The notes: a model not told the origin generated them from the letters alone. Counted from the first letter of the stretch, positions 42,909 to 52,899 are shown. The stretch: 64,000 nt of DNA from Paenibacillus amylolyticus (GCF_003719335.1 NZ_RIAS01000013.1:113011-177010); one strand, 5' to 3'. Made by a program: numbers and translations.

Positions 42909-45900
42909 ATGAGCAGCAAAAGCATGCCCTGGATGGGCAAACTGAAGTATTTTGCCAAACGTGAGAAAAACGCGGAAGGCTGGAGTGAGATGTCCCCGGT
43001 AAACCGGGACTGGGAAGACGTGTACCGTCGCCGATGGCAACATGATAAAGTGGTGCGTTCTACACACGGCGTGAACTGCACAGGTTCGTGCAGCTGGCAG
43101 ATTTATGTGAAAGATGGCATCGTGACATGGGAAACACAGGCGACGGACTATCCATCCACCGGACCGGATATGCCTGATTTCGAACCGCGGGGATGTCCCC
43201 GTGGAGCAAGCTTCTCATGGTACTTATACAGTCCGTTGCGTGTGAAGTATCCTTACGTACGTGGTGCACTTCTGGAAATGTGGCGTGAGGCTCTGAAGGC
43301 GCATAGTGATCCTGTAAAAGCATGGTCAAGTATCGCGAATGATCCGGTGAAAGTGAAAAAATACAAGTCGGTACGCGGTAAAGGCGGACTGGTTCGTGCG
43401 TCATGGGGCGAAGTAACACAGATTATTGCTGCTTCCATGATTCATACGATCAAAGATTACGGCCCGGACCGTATCATTGGTTTCTCTCCGATTCCAGCGA
43501 TGTCCATGGTGAGTTATGCCGCCGGATCACGTTTCTTGTCTCTGGTGGGCTCACCACTGCTCAGTTTCTATGACTGGTACGCGGATCTGCCGCCGGCATC
43601 CCCGCAAATCTGGGGAGATCAGACGGACGTGCCGGAAAGTAGTGACTGGTACAACTCAGGATACATTTTGGTCTGGGGTTCTAACCTTCCAATGACCCGT
43701 ACACCGGATGCCCACTTCCTCGCTGAAGCACGTTATAAGGGGACAAAAGTGGTATCCATTAGTCCGGATTACGCTGAATATGTGAAGTTTGCAGACACGT
43801 GGATGTCCGTAAAACAGGGGACAGATGGCGCTCTTGCCATGGCGATGGGACACATCATCCTGAAAGAGTTTTATCTGGATCATCCTACGGATTACTTCAT
43901 GTCCTATGCAAAACAATATACGGACTTCCCGAATTTGTTGATTGTCGAAAAGAAGGATGGCGTAAATGTTGCAGGCCGCTTCTTGCTAGGGGAAGACCTT
44001 GGCATCGAGGGCAACAATATGGCATGGAAAACCCTTGTATACGACGAAAATACCGGAACTTATGCGATTCCAAAAGGCAGCATGGGCTTCCGATGGGGTG
44101 AAGAAGGCACGTGGAATCTCAAAATGGAGCAGGTGGATACGGGCGAGCCGATCGAACCAAGACTATCCATGCTCGGTGTGCATCATGATCTCGTAACCGT
44201 GCATCTACCTTACTTTGATGATGAAGGAAGTCACGTAATGGAGCGTCAAATCCCGGTGCGCCGCATCTGGGTTGAAGATCGCTGGATTACGGTTACATCG
44301 GTATACGATCTTGTGCTGGCGAAGTACGGGGTTGATCGTGAAATGACGCGTTCAGCAGACTCTACTGAAATCGTTGCAGGAGTTGTTCTGGAAGCGGAAG
44401 AGGATAAGCCATTTACACCTGCTTGGCAGGAGAAAATTACCCGGGTTGAACGGGATACCGTCATTCAGATCGCACGTGAGTTTGCACAAAATGCCGTCGA
44501 TACGCAAGGCCGCTCCATGATTATTATGGGTGCCGGAATCAATCACTGGTACAACTCTGACGTGATCTATCGCGCTATTATCAACCTGCTACTGATGACA
44601 GGCTGTCAAGGGGTCAACGGTGGTGGTTGGGCTCACTATGTCGGTCAGGAGAAATTGCGTCCGGCGGAAGGATGGCAGACGATTGCGTTTGCACGTGACT
44701 GGAGCGGACCTGCCCGTCTGCAAAACGGTACATCCTTCTTCTATTTTGCAACAGATCAATGGAGATATGAGGAGACCAAAGTCGGGGATCTGACCTCGGC
44801 ACTTGAGGGTAATCCGCGATTCGAGCACGTTGCTGACTATAATGTTATGGCTGCACGCATGGGCTGGCTTCCATCTTATCCGCAATTTAACCGGAACTCG
44901 ATTGATTTGCATCAGGATGCACTGGATGCGGGAGCAAAAACGAATGAAGAGATCGGAGCTTACGTGGCATCCGAACTGCAAAATAAAAATCTGAAATTCT
45001 CCATTGAACAGCCGGATGACCCGGCGAACTTCCCGCGTGTGCTGTTTGTCTGGAGAGCAAACCTGATCTCAAGCTCAGGCAAGGGACATGAATATTTCCT
45101 CAAGCATTTGCTCGGTGCCACGAACGGATTGCTGAATGATGATGATCTCGGACTTCGTCCGGAGCATGTGGAGTGGGTGGATGATGCACCGGAAGGCAAG
45201 CTGGATCTTATGGTCAATATGGACTTCCGCATGGCGGGTACAGCGATGTATTCCGACATTGTACTTCCAGCAGCAACATGGTATGAAAAAAGCGATCTGA
45301 GCAGTACGGATATGCACCCGTTTGTGCATCCATTCAATCCGGCGGTTGCTACACAGTGGGAATCCCGTTCAGACTGGGATACGTTTAAGGAGATTGCACG
45401 TGTGTTCTCCGATATGGCTGCACAGCAGTTCGATGGTCCGCAGAAGGAGATTTTGACTACACCGCTGCTGCATGATTCACCGGATGAACTCGCGCAGCCG
45501 TATGGTGAGATTAAAGACTGGAGTGCAGGAGAATGTGAGGCCATTCCGGGTAAAACGATGCCGCATATTCAGGTCGTAGAACGTGACTATGCTGCGGTCT
45601 ACAACAAAATGATCAGCCTTGGGCCAAATGTGAAGGATAAACCGATGGGTACGAAAGGTATCTCTTGGTCTGCAACGGAGGAATACGAGAAGCTGAAAGG
45701 CATTTTGGGTGTGAATCGCAAAGATGGCATTGGACAAGGATGTCCGGATCTGAGCTCAGATCGTAATGTTGCTGAAGCGATTTTGACGCTGTCCACCACA
45801 ACAAACGGCAAGATGGCTGTACGTGCTTGGGAGTCTCTGGAGAAGAAAACGGCGTTGCATCTGAAGGATCTGGCAGAAGAGCGCTCAGAGGAATGTTTCA

Positions 45901-46625
45901 CCTTCGATGAGATTACGTCGAAACCGAAAACGGTCATCACATCACCAGCATTTAGCGGATCGGAAAAAGGCGGACGGCGGTATTCACCGTTTACAACCAA
46001 CGTAGAACGGCTGATTCCATGGCGTACATTGACGGGCAGACAGCAGTTCTATATCGACCATGCGATGCTGCGTGAGTTCGGTGAGACGCTGGCGACCTTC
46101 AAACCGATTCTGAAACATACACCGTTCCATCCAAACAGCAAACGTCCGATCGAGGGCGGAAAAGAAATCGTATTAAACTACATGACACCACATAACAAGT
46201 GGTCTATCCACAGTATGTACTATGATGCACAGCCGATGTTGACCTTGTTCCGTGGCGGACCGACGATCTGGATGAATCATGAAGATGCTGAGGACGCCGG
46301 TCTGGTGGATAATGACTGGATCGAATGTTTCAACCGTAACGGGGTCGTTGTGGCAAGAGCAGTCGTCACACACCGTATTCCGCGCGGAGTAGCATTTATG
46401 TATCACGCTCAGGACCGTCACATTAACGTTCCGGGTACGAAAATATCACAGACACGCGGTGGTACGCATAACAGTCCGACTCGTATTCACGTGAAACCAA
46501 CGCATATGATCGGTGGTTATGCCCAGTTAAGTTATGGTTTCAACTATTATGGCCCGACAGGCAACCAGCGTGACCTGAACGTCATCATTAGAAAACTGCA
46601 GGAGGTGGATTGGCTTGAAGATTAA
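42909..46625 (+). CDS. narG: Respiratory nitrate reductase alpha subunit
   Basis: This 1238-residue Mo-bisMGD catalytic subunit carries the unusual FS0 Fe-S ligands THGVNCTGSCSW (His plus Cys) and the RGCPRGASFSWYLYSPLR segment. The DVPESSDW region contains the Mo-ligand Asp. Conserved TRTPDAHF and PDYAE follow. It reduces nitrate to nitrite on the cytoplasmic face with quinol electrons passed via NarH and NarI. There is no twin-arginine signal of a periplasmic Nap enzyme. Ribosome site GGGAGGA precedes ATG 42909. It overlaps narH by 11 bp. Confidence 0.97.
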   Translation: MSSKSMPWMGKLKYFAKREKNAEGWSEMSPVNRDWEDVYRRRWQHDKVVRSTHGVNCTGSCSWQIYVKDGIVTWETQATDYPSTGPDMPDFEPRGCPRGASFSWYLYSPLRVKYPYVRGALLEMWREALKAHSDPVKAWSSIANDPVKVKKYKSVRGKGGLVRASWGEVTQIIAASMIHTIKDYGPDRIIGFSPIPAMSMVSYAAGSRFLSLVGSPLLSFYDWYADLPPASPQIWGDQTDVPESSDWYNSGYILVWGSNLPMTRTPDAHFLAEARYKGTKVVSISPDYAEYVKFADTWMSVKQGTDGALAMAMGHIILKEFYLDHPTDYFMSYAKQYTDFPNLLIVEKKDGVNVAGRFLLGEDLGIEGNNMAWKTLVYDENTGTYAIPKGSMGFRWGEEGTWNLKMEQVDTGEPIEPRLSMLGVHHDLVTVHLPYFDDEGSHVMERQIPVRRIWVEDRWITVTSVYDLVLAKYGVDREMTRSADSTEIVAGVVLEAEEDKPFTPAWQEKITRVERDTVIQIAREFAQNAVDTQGRSMIIMGAGINHWYNSDVIYRAIINLLLMTGCQGVNGGGWAHYVGQEKLRPAEGWQTIAFARDWSGPARLQNGTSFFYFATDQWRYEETKVGDLTSALEGNPRFEHVADYNVMAARMGWLPSYPQFNRNSIDLHQDALDAGAKTNEEIGAYVASELQNKNLKFSIEQPDDPANFPRVLFVWRANLISSSGKGHEYFLKHLLGATNGLLNDDDLGLRPEHVEWVDDAPEGKLDLMVNMDFRMAGTAMYSDIVLPAATWYEKSDLSSTDMHPFVHPFNPAVATQWESRSDWDTFKEIARVFSDMAAQQFDGPQKEILTTPLLHDSPDELAQPYGEIKDWSAGECEAIPGKTMPHIQVVERDYAAVYNKMISLGPNVKDKPMGTKGISWSATEEYEKLKGILGVNRKDGIGQGCPDLSSDRNVAEAILTLSTTTNGKMAVRAWESLEKKTALHLKDLAEERSEECFTFDEITSKPKTVITSPAFSGSEKGGRRYSPFTTNVERLIPWRTLTGRQQFYIDHAMLREFGETLATFKPILKHTPFHPNSKRPIEGGKEIVLNYMTPHNKWSIHSMYYDAQPMLTLFRGGPTIWMNHEDAEDAGLVDNDWIECFNRNGVVVARAVVTHRIPRGVAFMYHAQDRHINVPGTKISQTRGGTHNSPTRIHVKPTHMIGGYAQLSYGFNYYGPTGNQRDLNVIIRKLQEVDWLED

Positions 46626-48087
46626 AGCACAAGTCAGTATGGTCATGAACCTGGATAAATGTATCGGATGCCATACATGCAGCGTTACATGCAAAAACAC
46701 CTGGACGAATCGTCCAGGTGCAGAGTACATGTATTTTAACAATGTCGAAACGAAACCAGGTGTCGGTTATCCGAAACAATGGGAGGATCAGGAGCGTTAT
46801 CGCGGCGGCTGGGAGATGAAAAATGGCAAGCTGGAGCTGAAATCCGGTACACGTGCCAGACGTTTGCTTAACATTTTCCACAACCCGGATCAACCAACGA
46901 TTGACGACTACTACGAGCCTTGGACTTATGATTACGAAAAACTGACCAACAGTCCGGAGAAAAAACACCAGCCGGTCGCCAGACCGAAATCCCAAATCAC
47001 GGGAGAGTACATGAACCTCGAATGGGGTCCAAACTGGGAAGATGACCTCGCCGGTGCTCATATAACGGGGATGGAAGACCCGAACATGAAAGGTGTCGAG
47101 GAATCGATCAAAATGGATTTTGAACAGGTATTTATGATGTACCTGCCGCGAATCTGTGAACACTGTCTGAACCCGTCTTGCGTGTCCTCTTGTCCATCAG
47201 GTGCCATGTACAAACGGGAAGAGGACGGCATCGTACTGGTTGACCAGAATGCTTGTCGTGCATGGAGATTCTGTGTATCCAGTTGTCCTTACAAAAAAGT
47301 ATATTTCAACTGGCAGACGAACAAAGCCGAAAAATGTACACTATGCTTCCCGCGGATTGAAGCGGGTCTGCCAACGATCTGCTCCGAAACTTGTGTCGGA
47401 CGTATCCGTTATATCGGTCTGATGCTCTATGATGCAGACCGCATTGAAGCGGCAGCATCGGTTGAGAATGAAAAGGATCTGTATGAGTCACAAATGGATG
47501 TTTTCCTTGATCCGAATGATCCTGAAGTCATCCGTGAAGCACGGGCAGCAGGCATTCCAGAGGACTGGATTATAGCAGCGCAGCAGTCCCCGATCTACAA
47601 AATGGTGATTGACTGGAAGATCGCACTTCCACTGCACCCTGAATACCGCACGATGCCAATGGTATGGTACATTCCGCCGCTGAGCCCGATCACGAACCGG
47701 GTAGAAGGCCAAGGAAGTTCGCTCGAAGCAAACGATATTTTCCCGGCCATTGATAACATGCGTATTCCGGTTGAATACCTGGCGAACCTGCTTACGGCCG
47801 GAGATACAGGGCGTATTCGTGAAGTGCTACGCAAAATGGCTGTCATGCGGATTCATATGCGTAACCAGCAAACCGGCAAAACGAGTGAATCCGACTTGCT
47901 GGATAGGGTAGGCATGAGTGCGCAGGAAGTTGAAGATATGTATCGTCTGCTCGCTATCGCGAAATATGATGATCGCTTTGTAATCCCGCCAGCTCACCGT
48001 GAGGAAGTAGCGGATCTCTTCAGTGAACAAGGCAGCTGCGGTCTAGACTTTGCCGGCGGCCCGGGTTCTTGCGGCGTATTCTCATAG
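46615..48087 (+). CDS. narH: Respiratory nitrate reductase beta subunit
   Basis: This 490-residue Fe-S protein has a TTG start behind GGAGG. Cys clusters are CIGCHTCSVTC, CEHCLNPSCVSSCP, CRAWRFCVSSCP (the Trp-containing 3Fe-4S site) and CTLCFPRIEAGLPTICSETC. It relays electrons from NarI heme to NarG. The Cys-rich, Gly-rich tail (GSCGLDFAGGPGSCGVF) is longer than in E. coli NarH. Confidence 0.97.
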   Translation: MKIKAQVSMVMNLDKCIGCHTCSVTCKNTWTNRPGAEYMYFNNVETKPGVGYPKQWEDQERYRGGWEMKNGKLELKSGTRARRLLNIFHNPDQPTIDDYYEPWTYDYEKLTNSPEKKHQPVARPKSQITGEYMNLEWGPNWEDDLAGAHITGMEDPNMKGVEESIKMDFEQVFMMYLPRICEHCLNPSCVSSCPSGAMYKREEDGIVLVDQNACRAWRFCVSSCPYKKVYFNWQTNKAEKCTLCFPRIEAGLPTICSETCVGRIRYIGLMLYDADRIEAAASVENEKDLYESQMDVFLDPNDPEVIREARAAGIPEDWIIAAQQSPIYKMVIDWKIALPLHPEYRTMPMVWYIPPLSPITNRVEGQGSSLEANDIFPAIDNMRIPVEYLANLLTAGDTGRIREVLRKMAVMRIHMRNQQTGKTSESDLLDRVGMSAQEVEDMYRLLAIAKYDDRFVIPPAHREEVADLFSEQGSCGLDFAGGPGSCGVFS

Positions 48088-48104
48088 GAGAGGAGACAAC
48101 AACG

Positions 48105-48761
48105 ATGACAATTGATATCGATCCAGAACCAATCGTGAAGCCGGAGTATGACACGGAAACAAGACGAATGGTCTGCAAACTGATCTCCTATCTGCTGCAA
48201 TATCCGGATACCGAGTGGAGAGAGGGATTACAAGGTGTACAGGAGGCCGTTCTTTCGATCGCTGATGAAGAATTGAAGCAGACCGTGTTAACCTTTATCA
48301 GCAATGCACAGGCTCTAGATGCCATTGGGTGGCAGGATGCATATGTTCGTTCGTTTGACTTTGATAAAAAATCGAATCTCTATCTCACCTATGCTTTGCA
48401 TGGGGATGAACGGGATCGCGGACCTGCGCTGATTGATTTGAAGCGCAGATATGAAGCGGCTGGTTTCTATATGGAGTCCACCGAGCTCCCGGATTATTTG
48501 CCTATGGTGCTTGAATTCATTGCCGAGGCTCCGGAGCAAGATGCTATCGGAGTTCTGGGTAGTTGCCATAAAGCGCTGGTGTCAATGACTGAAAGCATTG
48601 CAGAACAAAACAGTCCATACGGGCCGCTCCTTACGCTGATGTTACAGGTGATGCCCGAGCCGTCTGTTTCGGACGTACCTGAGCCAACCCAAGAAGAACA
48701 GAAACAACCTCTCGGCGGTCTGAACGAGATCGTTGAGCTGATGAGGAGGGGCAGTCGGTGA
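48105..48761 (+). CDS. narJ: Nitrate reductase molybdenum cofactor assembly chaperone
   Basis: GGAGAGGAG lies upstream of ATG 48105 (218 residues), 17 bp after narH. It belongs to the TorD/NarJ all-helical family (LISYLLQYPDTEWREGL; SFDFDKKSNLYLTYALHGDE; DRGPALIDLKRRYEAAGF; LPDYLPMVLEFIAEAP). It guides Mo-cofactor loading and membrane attachment of NarGH and is not part of the mature enzyme. Confidence 0.94.
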   Translation: MTIDIDPEPIVKPEYDTETRRMVCKLISYLLQYPDTEWREGLQGVQEAVLSIADEELKQTVLTFISNAQALDAIGWQDAYVRSFDFDKKSNLYLTYALHGDERDRGPALIDLKRRYEAAGFYMESTELPDYLPMVLEFIAEAPEQDAIGVLGSCHKALVSMTESIAEQNSPYGPLLTLMLQVMPEPSVSDVPEPTQEEQKQPLGGLNEIVELMRRGSR

Positions 48762-49489
48762 GTACACTGGAATTAATGTTATGGGGTGCTCTCCCGTACA
48801 TGGTCATTGTGTTTTGCATCACGGCGACCATCTGGAGATATGTAACCAACCCGTTTAGCTGGACATCCAAATCAAGTGAGATGTTGGAGAAACGGTTGCT
48901 GCGATGGGGAAGTTTGCTCTTCCACATTGGCATTTTCGCCGTCATCTGCGGCCATATTGCCGGATTGCTTGTACCGATCGAATTTTATCACTGGATCGGT
49001 CTGAGTGACGAAGCCTATCATATGGGAGCTGTATTCGGCGGACTACCCGCAGGCATTATTGCATTTGCCGGTTTAGTTATTCTGTTAGTACGCCGCTATA
49101 CGGCTCGTAGAGTGCGCGCAACAAGCAGTGTAGGGGATTGGCTAGCCCTTGCTATGTTAATCATTGTTATTGTGACTGGCATTCTGGCAACATCCGCTAA
49201 TGCGGTAAACCACAGTGGATTTGATTATCGTACAACGATTAATCCATGGCTGCGCGGACTTCTTGTCTTCCAACCTGATCCCGCACTGATGCAAACTGTG
49301 CCAATGAACTTCAAAGTTCATATCTTGCTTACATTTGTGCTGTACTGTGTGTTCCCATTCACACGTCTCGTTCACATGTTAAGCATGCCGCTCGGATATC
49401 TCAGACGCAGCTATGTGCTCTATAGAAGAAGAGATGGAGCTATATATCCGAATCAGAATCAAGAACAACAAAAGGAAAGGGCGATGTAA
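48758..49489 (+). CDS. narI: Respiratory nitrate reductase gamma subunit (cytochrome b)
   Basis: The GTG start overlaps the narJ stop (GTGA). The 243-residue protein has five predicted helices and heme-ligand histidines in LLFHIGIFAVICGHIAGLL and NFKVHILLTFVLYCVFPFTRLVH. It oxidises menaquinol and anchors NarGH. The stop abuts narK. Confidence 0.95.
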   Translation: MSTLELMLWGALPYMVIVFCITATIWRYVTNPFSWTSKSSEMLEKRLLRWGSLLFHIGIFAVICGHIAGLLVPIEFYHWIGLSDEAYHMGAVFGGLPAGIIAFAGLVILLVRRYTARRVRATSSVGDWLALAMLIIVIVTGILATSANAVNHSGFDYRTTINPWLRGLLVFQPDPALMQTVPMNFKVHILLTFVLYCVFPFTRLVHMLSMPLGYLRRSYVLYRRRDGAIYPNQNQEQQKERAM

Positions 49490-51001
49490 ATGCAACAAAA
49501 AGGTAAAGTTCAGCTGCCCTTGCAAACCGCAAGTTTGATTCTAGGTTTCATGGTATGGGTGATTCTGTCATCACTCATGCCTTTCATTAAGGAAGACATC
49601 GCACTTACATCGTCTCAGTTGGCCTGGGCGACGGCCATTCCCGTATTGATCGGTTCGGTTGCCCGCATTCCGATTGGGTATTGGACGAACCGATACGGGG
49701 CACGTAACATTTTTATGATCAGCTTTGTATTGTTACTTGCTCCTGTATGGTGGGTCAGCCGTGCAACATCTTTCAGTGATCTGGTTATTGGGGGATTTTT
49801 CCTCGGGATCGGTGGAGCTGTGTTCTCTGTCGGAGTAACCTCATTGCCGAAGTATTATCCCAAAGAGCGTCACGGTTTTGTGAACGGGATCTATGGTATT
49901 GGTAATCTGGGCACGGCGCTGTCGGCATTCGGAGCCCCTTTGATTGCTGCTCAGGTGGGTTGGTCCAAAACCGTATTATTTTACAGTATTCTTTTAATTG
50001 GTATGGCGGCACTCAACTTTGTGTTGGGAGACAAAAAAGAAACACGTGTCACGCTTCCTCTGATGCAGCAGCTAAAAGACGTATCACGTAATAATAAGCT
50101 GTGGCTCTTGTGTCTTTTTTATTTCCTAACGTTTGGTTCATTCGTGGCGTTCACCGTCTACTTGCCGAATTTCCTGGTAACCAATTTCCAGATGGATAAG
50201 GTTGATGCCGGGCTTCGCACCGCAGGATTCATCCTGGTCGCAACAATTATGCGTCCGGTTGGCGGATGGTTGGGTGATAAATTTAATCCGTTCAAAATAT
50301 TAATGTTTGTATTTGGCGGATTGACGGTAGCCGCGATTGTGTTGTCCTTCGCGCCATCCTTCTATATCTATACGGTAGGCTGTCTGACGGTTGCGCTTTG
50401 CGCAGGGACGGGTAATGGTACAATTTTCAAATTGGTGCCTATGTATTTCGTCAAACAAGCAGGTATCGCTAATGGTATGATCTCGGCTATGGGTGGTTTG
50501 GGTGGTTTCTTCCCTCCATTGATGCTGACGTTGTTGTACAGTATGACAGGACATTATGCGATTGGATTCATGGCATTATCCCAGATTGCACTTGTAAGTC
50601 TCGTACTTGTCATCTGGATGTTCTATCAGGAGAAACTTCAACTGTCTGCCAGTATTTTGGAGAATACGATTGAAGCGATTCTGGTGACGGATACGAACAG
50701 TGTTATTCGTTCTGTGAATCCAGCCTTCACGGCCGTTACAGGATACACGGCTGAAGAAGCGGTAGGTCAGAAGCCGAGTATGCTGAAATCAGGCAAGCAG
50801 GATAAAAAGTTCTATGACCAGTTGTGGCAAGAATTGCGTGACAAAGGATACTGGCAGGGAGAGATCTGGAACCGGAAGAAAAACGGTGAGGTTTATCAGG
50901 AATGGCTTAGTATTACAGCGATTCGTAATGAAGCTGGAGAAGTCAAATATTACGCGGGTATGTTCAGTGATATGAGTAAACCCGATCTAACGATTGCCTG
51001 A
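49490..51001 (+). CDS. narK: NarK-type nitrate/nitrite transporter with a C-terminal PAS domain
   Basis: Residues 1-380 are a 12-helix MFS nitrate/nitrite porter (RIPIGYWTNRYGARN, KYYPKERHGFVNGIYGIGNLG with the nitrate signature, and GNGTIFKLVPMYFVKQAG). After the last helix, WMFYQEKLQLSASILENTIE leads directly into a PAS/PAC domain (about 387-497): AILVTDTNSVIRSVNPAFTA, VTGYTAEEAVGQ, GYWQGEIWNRKKNGEVYQEW, YYAGMFSDMS. Ordinary NarK proteins end after helix 12. The fused sensor could gate transport in response to redox, a ligand or heme. It is the last gene of the nar operon, and a terminator follows. Confidence 0.93.
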   Translation: MQQKGKVQLPLQTASLILGFMVWVILSSLMPFIKEDIALTSSQLAWATAIPVLIGSVARIPIGYWTNRYGARNIFMISFVLLLAPVWWVSRATSFSDLVIGGFFLGIGGAVFSVGVTSLPKYYPKERHGFVNGIYGIGNLGTALSAFGAPLIAAQVGWSKTVLFYSILLIGMAALNFVLGDKKETRVTLPLMQQLKDVSRNNKLWLLCLFYFLTFGSFVAFTVYLPNFLVTNFQMDKVDAGLRTAGFILVATIMRPVGGWLGDKFNPFKILMFVFGGLTVAAIVLSFAPSFYIYTVGCLTVALCAGTGNGTIFKLVPMYFVKQAGIANGMISAMGGLGGFFPPLMLTLLYSMTGHYAIGFMALSQIALVSLVLVIWMFYQEKLQLSASILENTIEAILVTDTNSVIRSVNPAFTAVTGYTAEEAVGQKPSMLKSGKQDKKFYDQLWQELRDKGYWQGEIWNRKKNGEVYQEWLSITAIRNEAGEVKYYAGMFSDMSKPDLTIA

Positions 51002-51050
51002 ATAGTGCTTTGAACGGAAGAGTTTTGAAAAAGTGATCCAACATACAGCA

Positions 51051-51092
51051 AGAGACCTTAACTTGATTTACAGTGGTTAAGGTCTCTTTTTC
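51051..51092 (+). terminator. Terminator of the moaA-nar operon
   Basis: AGAGACCTTAAC (51051-51062) pairs with GTTAAGGTCTCT (51076-51087), followed by TTTTT. Confidence 0.92.
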
Positions 51093-51170
51093 ACAAGTGG
51101 TAGTCTTTACATTCTACAGATGAAGAAGAGGCAAGAAGAGGAAGGTGCAAGAAGAAGCCAGCCGTTATGC

Positions 51171-51872
51171 TCAGGCGTCTCGTTGTTCCTTTAAAGCTTG
51201 CAGGTTATGAATGATGATGCGACTGCGATCAACCTCAAGCAACTCATCTTTGGAGAGCTGGTTCAGCAATCGATTGGCCGTTTCCCGAGTCGTTCCAATG
51301 GAATTGGCAAACTCCTGGTGGGTCATGGGCAGATTGATGATGATCTTATCTGCGTGTTGCTGACCATGCTGTTCTGCCAGCATGAGAAGAAAGGAGAGCA
51401 CACGATTACGCACATCCTGACCGGATAGCACTTGTAGTTTGTCTTGTAATTCGCGTATTTTGTCGCCGAGCACACGCATGATTTTAATCGCTATCGAAGG
51501 CGTGCTGAGCATAAGTCGCTCAAAATGCCGGACAGGAATCGCCAGCAGGCTTGTTGGCGTAATAGCAACAGCGGTAGCAGGATAGGGATGCGCATTGAAA
51601 AATCCGGTGTGTGGGAACATATCTCCTGTTTTAAGAAAGGAGACAATCTGTTCATGCCCGTTCTCGTCCGTTTTGTACGCTTTGACAATGCCGGTACGGA
51701 TGAAAAACACTGCTTCTTTTTCACTGCCTTCACTAAAAATCACTGTTTTTTTACTGATGCTTCGGGATATGGCGATTTCTTCAACCTGTTTCAACTCTTC
51801 GGGGCTAAGATCCTGAAAAATAGGGAATTGCTGCAGAAATTCTGCTGCGTTTTCTTTATTTACCCGCGTCAT
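51171..51872 (-). CDS. Crp/Fnr-family regulator of the TGTGA class, lacking cysteines
   Basis: This 233-residue regulator has a cNMP-type beta-barrel (FSEGSEKEAVFFIRTGIVKA; IVSFLKTGDMFPHTGFF), a dimer helix and a C-terminal HTH. The recognition helix TTRETANRLL has the CRP-like R-E-x-x-x-R set expected to read TGTGA. The sequence contains no Cys at all, so it cannot carry an Fe-S cluster like E. coli or B. subtilis Fnr. Its signal must differ, or DNA binding is constitutive. Its position beside nar and matching boxes make it a likely regulator of the region. Confidence 0.88.
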   Translation of the reverse strand: MTRVNKENAAEFLQQFPIFQDLSPEELKQVEEIAISRSISKKTVIFSEGSEKEAVFFIRTGIVKAYKTDENGHEQIVSFLKTGDMFPHTGFFNAHPYPATAVAITPTSLLAIPVRHFERLMLSTPSIAIKIMRVLGDKIRELQDKLQVLSGQDVRNRVLSFLLMLAEQHGQQHADKIIINLPMTHQEFANSIGTTRETANRLLNQLSKDELLEVDRSRIIIHNLQALKEQRDA

Positions 51873-51937
51873 ACGTGCTCATCCTCTCTATATGCTTATT
51901 TTTATAATGATCAATCGGATCGGAGGTTGTGATTGAA

Positions 51938-52678
51938 TTGAAAAGCAATGCAAGTTCGAACTTAAAACCAATCGTTATCCCTCATGAACACGGTGGGTGG
52001 GCGATGGTCAGTGTGCCTTTTCTCGTCGGTGTGGCGGCAAGCAGCCCACAATGGCTTCATGTGCCTCTCTTCATAGCCTGGCTTGGCCTTTATCTGACCG
52101 CATATCCTTTGCTGCAATCGCTCAAACGTAACGCGAATCGGCAACGCTTATACACATGGGCCGCCATATACGGCACGGTAGCTTTGGCCTGTCTCATCCC
52201 GGCCGTCGTTGGTCAATCCTCGTTGTTATGGTTCGGCCCCATGCTCGTAGGACTGCTCTTAGTTAACATCTGGCATGTGAGACATAAGGCAGAAAGATCA
52301 CTGACCAATGACCTTTGTGCGATGCTGGTTTTCTCCCTTGGCGGAGCAGCAGCTTATTTAATTGGCAGTGGTGAATGGGATTACGGCATGTTGATCGTTG
52401 TGTTATTTTCCTTTTTACATTTTACAGGAAGTACGTTCTTTGTGAAATCGGTCTTTCGGGAACGCAACAATCCGCGCTGGATCAGGTTGTCACGTCTTGT
52501 GCATGTTATACTGCTGTTCATTCCGGCTGTTGTCGGGTATCCATGGATGGGGCTGGCCTTCGTTTACTCTGCTGCGAGAGCGTTTCGATATGCAGGTCAA
52601 ACTTTCCGCCCTATGAAGGTGGGCATTATAGAAATCATTGGAGCGGTGCAGTTCCTGCTCTGGTTCATCCTGCTATAA
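51938..52678 (+). CDS. YwiC-like membrane protein
   Basis: GGAGG (51922-51926) is only 2 bp from GTG 51929 but 11 bp from TTG 51938, so TTG is preferred (246 residues). About seven helices are predicted, with the conserved N-terminal segment IPHEHGGWAMVSVPFLVG. In B. subtilis ywiC lies beside narK-fnr and narGHJI, as here. Its function is unknown; conservation of this position supports a link to anaerobic nitrate metabolism. It is divergent from the Crp/Fnr gene. Confidence 0.85.
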   Translation: MKSNASSNLKPIVIPHEHGGWAMVSVPFLVGVAASSPQWLHVPLFIAWLGLYLTAYPLLQSLKRNANRQRLYTWAAIYGTVALACLIPAVVGQSSLLWFGPMLVGLLLVNIWHVRHKAERSLTNDLCAMLVFSLGGAAAYLIGSGEWDYGMLIVVLFSFLHFTGSTFFVKSVFRERNNPRWIRLSRLVHVILLFIPAVVGYPWMGLAFVYSAARAFRYAGQTFRPMKVGIIEIIGAVQFLLWFILL

Positions 52679-52682
52679 ATCC

Positions 52683-52733
52683 ATCATGTTATCATAACGT
52701 GATTTAAGTCCATATCAGGTGACATAGGTCACA
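52683..52733 (+). promoter_or_regulatory. Two operator-like palindromes before the ZIP transporter gene
   Basis: ATCATGTTAT-C-ATAACGTGAT (52683-52703) is a near-perfect palindrome with a one-base centre, too tight for a hairpin. It is followed by GGTGA-CATAGG-TCACA (52718-52733), a one-mismatch Fnr/Crp box. AATGAT (52754-52759) would put that box near -40.5. The rest of the 221-bp gap holds nothing else clear. Confidence 0.5.
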
Positions 52734-52899
52734 TCGTCATCGGATTGACATGGAATGATGAATTGTTAAGTAGAGGGGTTGCTTGTTTAACCGATTATTT
52801 TGTGAAAAAGAAGCCCGCTGGATGAAGTGATTGTTTTTGATCTGTCACTCCGGGTTAATGGGAGATAAAACAATCTGAAACAAGGGAGGGCCTACCCGA

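Noticed and set aside
44960..45544. 194-codon antisense ORF inside narG
   Set aside because: A shadow of the narG codon pattern with no ribosome site; Ser-rich translation typical of antisense frames.
46588..47163. 191-codon antisense ORF in narH
   Set aside because: Mirror of conserved narH coding sequence, with no independent signals.
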